Source: Chionoecetes opilio (lineage: Eukaryota > Arthropoda > Malacostraca > Decapoda > Majidae). From it: DNA of 64,000 nt. Below the pieces are notes generated by a model that worked only from the letters and a program-made list of their open reading frames with translations, was not told the origin of the DNA and did no database searches. The stretch is from the NCBI GenBank assembly GCA_016584305.1, contig JACEEZ010018526.1, forward strand, positions 62,001-126,000, given 5' to 3'. The position numbers and the translations under genes were made by a program. Below, in pieces: positions 63,545 to 64,000 of the stretch. Positions within the stretch are counted from its first letter, which is position 1. Each line of letters opens with the position of its first letter.

Positions 63545-64000
63545 ATGATTATTGTTAATATTATATCATTATTGATTTTAATTCTTTTTGGAACTCAGAT
63601 GACTTTAGGTATGAAGGGAACCAATACACTATTTTACAAGGAGGGGAACGAACGCCTCTCCTACCACCCCACCACCATCACCCCCACCACCATCACCCCC
63701 ACCACCATCACCACCATCCCCACCACCACTTCCACCACTACTTCTAACCCAAACCACACACTCACAGACGCTACCACAAGCCTACCGCAACCCAGCCAGC
63801 CAACCAACGACCCAGAAACCACCCAAAACGACTTATACGAGCCATTTGACAAGTATGCCAGCAATGCCAGCTTCTCCACAAACCAAGAACCAGAAGTTAT
63901 TCACAACGACTTGTATGAACCGTTTGACAAGTATGCCAGCAATGCCAACTTGTCCAGAAACCAGAAGTTATTGCGAATGATTTGTACGAATCGCTAGATG
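63545..64000 (+). CDS. Probable secreted or membrane protein with Thr-rich linker and 26-residue repeats (partial)
   Basis: From the ATG at 63545 the product begins MIIVNIISLLILILFG, a signal-peptide-like hydrophobic run. An upstream in-frame ATG at 63509 would add a basic leader. After ~20 polar residues comes a Thr/Pro/Ser-rich stretch (TTITPTTITPTTIT), likely an O-glycosylated spacer. Tandem 26-residue units then follow: NDLYEPFDKYASNASFSTNQ + EPEVIH at 63827, a second at 63905, and a third starting at 63976 (NDLYESLD). The third is out of frame by a 7 bp deletion in the EPEV linker, so the open frame stops at 63997. In the shifted frame the repeat stays open to the window end. Sequence quality here is normal again. 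I do not recognise the family; the repeats have a conserved Tyr (LYEPFDKY). Neighbour upstream is only repeat X. The gene continues outside the window. Confidence 0.55.

Overview
The window looks like repeat-rich nuclear DNA of an arthropod, most likely a decapod crustacean. The evidence is a split animal receptor tyrosine kinase gene, short (AACCT)n runs matching the arthropod telomere motif TTAGG, several non-LTR retrotransposon families, tRNA-derived SINEs, MITEs and very many microsatellites and minisatellites. No bacterial operon, CRISPR array or standalone RNA gene is visible. Species-level placement is inference.

The only host gene I can read with confidence lies on the + strand between about 5.2 and 19 kb. 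It is a class III/V receptor tyrosine kinase, most likely the arthropod PDGF/VEGF receptor relative (Pvr). Its exons are short and hold single-base indels, so ordinary ORF calling misses it. In order they give the helix before the catalytic loop (5223-5290), the catalytic loop plus DFG (7103-7230), kinase subdomains VIII-X (8434-8654), the end of the C-lobe (12093-12206), and a tail exon with PI3K- and Grb2-type tyrosine motifs (14980-15132). Two further exons are possible (16525-16587 and 18821-18951). The N-lobe and ectodomain exons are not found here. The introns are filled with minisatellites, a different unit in each, plus copies of a CR1-like LINE and a piggyBac-type MITE.

From 21.2 to 24.9 kb there is a 3.65 kb diverged palindrome. 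From 25.9 to 49 kb the DNA is mainly dead non-LTR retrotransposons: three copies of one endonuclease/RT family, one C-terminal RT fragment of another family, and one RNase H fragment of an I-type element. They are separated by CT, GTCT, CA, GT, GA and TAG arrays. A GC-rich stretch with a perfect CRE sits at 49.9-50.2 kb.

From about 51.9 kb sequence quality collapses. The segment 51.90-56.83 kb is made of homopolymer runs and is best read as a consensus failure. It is flanked by two versions of the same 1.5-1.7 kb segment, the second also homopolymer-stretched, so false duplication is likely. Stretching continues to about 63.3 kb. The last 450 bases are clean again and open a probable secreted or membrane protein with a signal peptide, a Thr-rich linker and 26-residue repeats running off the window.

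A piggyBac-type MITE (TTAA target, CCCCTT termini) occurs eight times. One copy sits inside another repeat whose two empty relatives are also in the window, which proves the insertion site. A CR1-like LINE occurs at least nine times, and its 3' tail has been amplified into satellite arrays.
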